Shown piece after piece: positions 63,297 to 64,000 of a stretch of DNA of 64,000 nucleotides (the first letter of the stretch is position 1; each line of letters opens with the position of its first letter). The translations under genes and the position numbers were made by a program. The notes beneath the pieces were generated by a model that saw nothing but the letters and a program-made list of their open reading frames with translations, did no database searches and had not been told where the DNA came from. Source of the DNA: Candidatus Frankia alpina (GTDB lineage Bacteria > Actinomycetota > Actinomycetes > Frankiales > Frankiaceae); assembly GCF_902806485.1 (NCBI RefSeq), contig NZ_CADCWT010000005.1, positions 1 through 64,000 on the forward strand, in the 5' to 3' direction.

Positions 63297-64000
63297 TCAG
63301 TAGGTGCAACGCGAGGTGAGCTCGGCGGCGGTCGTCGCGGGGGCGGGGACGGGGGTAGGGACAGGGGCGGCCGTCACGCTGGCTGCGCCCGCTTGTGAGC
63401 CCGGGGCCGTCGGCGCTGTGGCGCTGCCGGCGGACGCCGCCGCAGCGGTGATCGTGTCCACCTCGAAGGCGGTGCCGAGAACGAGGCTGACCCGGCCAGC
63501 GGGGACGGCGGCGTCCTGCTGCAGCCGGCTGCCGGGCACAGCGGCCTGGACCGTCCGGGCAGCATCCGCCGCGCCCGGGTGGTACCGCACCTGCGTGGTG
63601 TGCAGGACGGCGGCACGCCAGGTCCGCGCCGGCCCGACCTGGAAGCCGGCCCGTTCCAGCGCGGTGGCGGCCGAGGTGGCCAGGCCGCTGACCCCGGCGC
63701 CGTTGTAGACGTCGACGGCCACCTTCGCCGGGGGCATCGTCGGCGACGGGCTCACCGTCGGCACCGCGGCCCGGCCGGGCCGGCCCCGCAGCGGCGCGAG
63801 GAACCTCTCCAGCGTGATGGACTCGTAGAGCTGGACGGAACCGAAGCGGGGCAGCTCACCGAGCGCGTTGCCCCCCTCGGCGGCGGTGGGCGCGTGCACC
63901 GGGATCGTCTCGAACTGGATCTGATCGGCGGACATGCCGCGCAGCCGCGCCGCGAGCGCCCGCAGGTCGTTGATGCTCGTGCCGTCGTCGACGGTGAGCG
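63297..64000 (-). CDS. LytR-CpsA-Psr (LCP) family protein, 3' part only
   Basis: The gene enters from beyond the right edge; 234 codons are visible. The visible N-terminal portion ends a LCP domain (LTVDDGTSINDLRALAARLRG, QFETIPVHAPT), and residues about 95-185 form a LytR_C domain (VAVDVYNGAGVSGLATSAATAL). The tail is Ala/Pro/Thr-rich. LCP enzymes attach glycans to peptidoglycan. Synteny with Rv3267 next to rmlD supports the call, although in mycobacteria I recall it on the opposite strand. Confidence 0.88.
   Translation of the reverse strand, partial: LTVDDGTSINDLRALAARLRGMSADQIQFETIPVHAPTAAEGGNALGELPRFGSVQLYESITLERFLAPLRGRPGRAAVPTVSPSPTMPPAKVAVDVYNGAGVSGLATSAATALERAGFQVGPARTWRAAVLHTTQVRYHPGAADAARTVQAAVPGSRLQQDAAVPAGRVSLVLGTAFEVDTITAAAASAGSATAPTAPGSQAGAASVTAAPVPTPVPAPATTAAELTSRCTY

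Overview
The window is very GC-rich, tightly packed, uses many GTG starts and carries WhiB, coenzyme F420 and DUF3499 genes. This points to a filamentous or nodule-type actinobacterium; a Frankia-like organism is my best guess, from gene content only. I saw no rRNA, tRNA, CRISPR array, transposase or phage gene. Family names come from recognised motifs; no database search was run.

Left part (1-30.5 kb): a conserved actinobacterial envelope and cofactor neighbourhood. It holds an RDD membrane protein, a class A penicillin-binding protein, and a mannose-activation set (SIS-type sugar-phosphate isomerase, Trm112-like protein, phosphomannomutase, mannose-6-phosphate isomerase, and a mannose-1-phosphate guanylyltransferase at 28.3 kb). 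A DUF3499 protein and a degenerate zincin lie between them. Next comes a whiB-GT2-DUF5719 operon, then the F420 genes fbiC, fbiA and fbiB with a TetR regulator and a small ORF between fbiC and fbiA. A DUF3105 protein, a second beta-clamp (dnaN paralogue), an unusual duplicated histidine kinase, manC and a wbbL-like rhamnosyltransferase follow. From memory this order resembles the Mycobacterium tuberculosis manA / manB / whiB2 / fbiA / fbiB / manC / wbbL / rmlD / lcp block.

Middle and right part (30.6-59.3 kb): accessory surface-glycan genes. They sit between wbbL and rmlD, which are neighbours in mycobacteria. Leftward: three GT4 enzymes, a methyltransferase whose 3' end looks frameshifted, and a polyprenyl-phosphate-sugar synthase-like GT2. 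Rightward: a hexapeptide acyltransferase, a DUF2142 membrane protein and a Ser/Thr kinase fused to a seven-bladed WD40 propeller. Then come a VOC protein, a twice-frameshifted AraC regulator, a coiled-coil methyltransferase and a large HAD protein, all leftward. A Wzm/Wzt-type ABC exporter follows with three coupled glycosyltransferases, two of which appear to carry an extra inserted beta-rich module. Two multi-spanning membrane proteins read leftward against that operon.

Right edge (59.5-64 kb): a TetR-MFS drug-efflux pair, then rmlD and the 3' part of a LytR-CpsA-Psr protein. These resume the conserved block and suggest that the dTDP-rhamnose / cell-wall linkage locus was split by about 31 kb of glycan-export genes. 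The most unusual features are: the shared beta-module in unrelated glycosyltransferases; the 59-bp duplicated leader and start region on both sides of DUF2142; the tandem 21-bp repeat carrying the acyltransferase stop codon; the two-headed histidine kinase with a lost phospho-His; and three apparent single-base indels in G/C runs.
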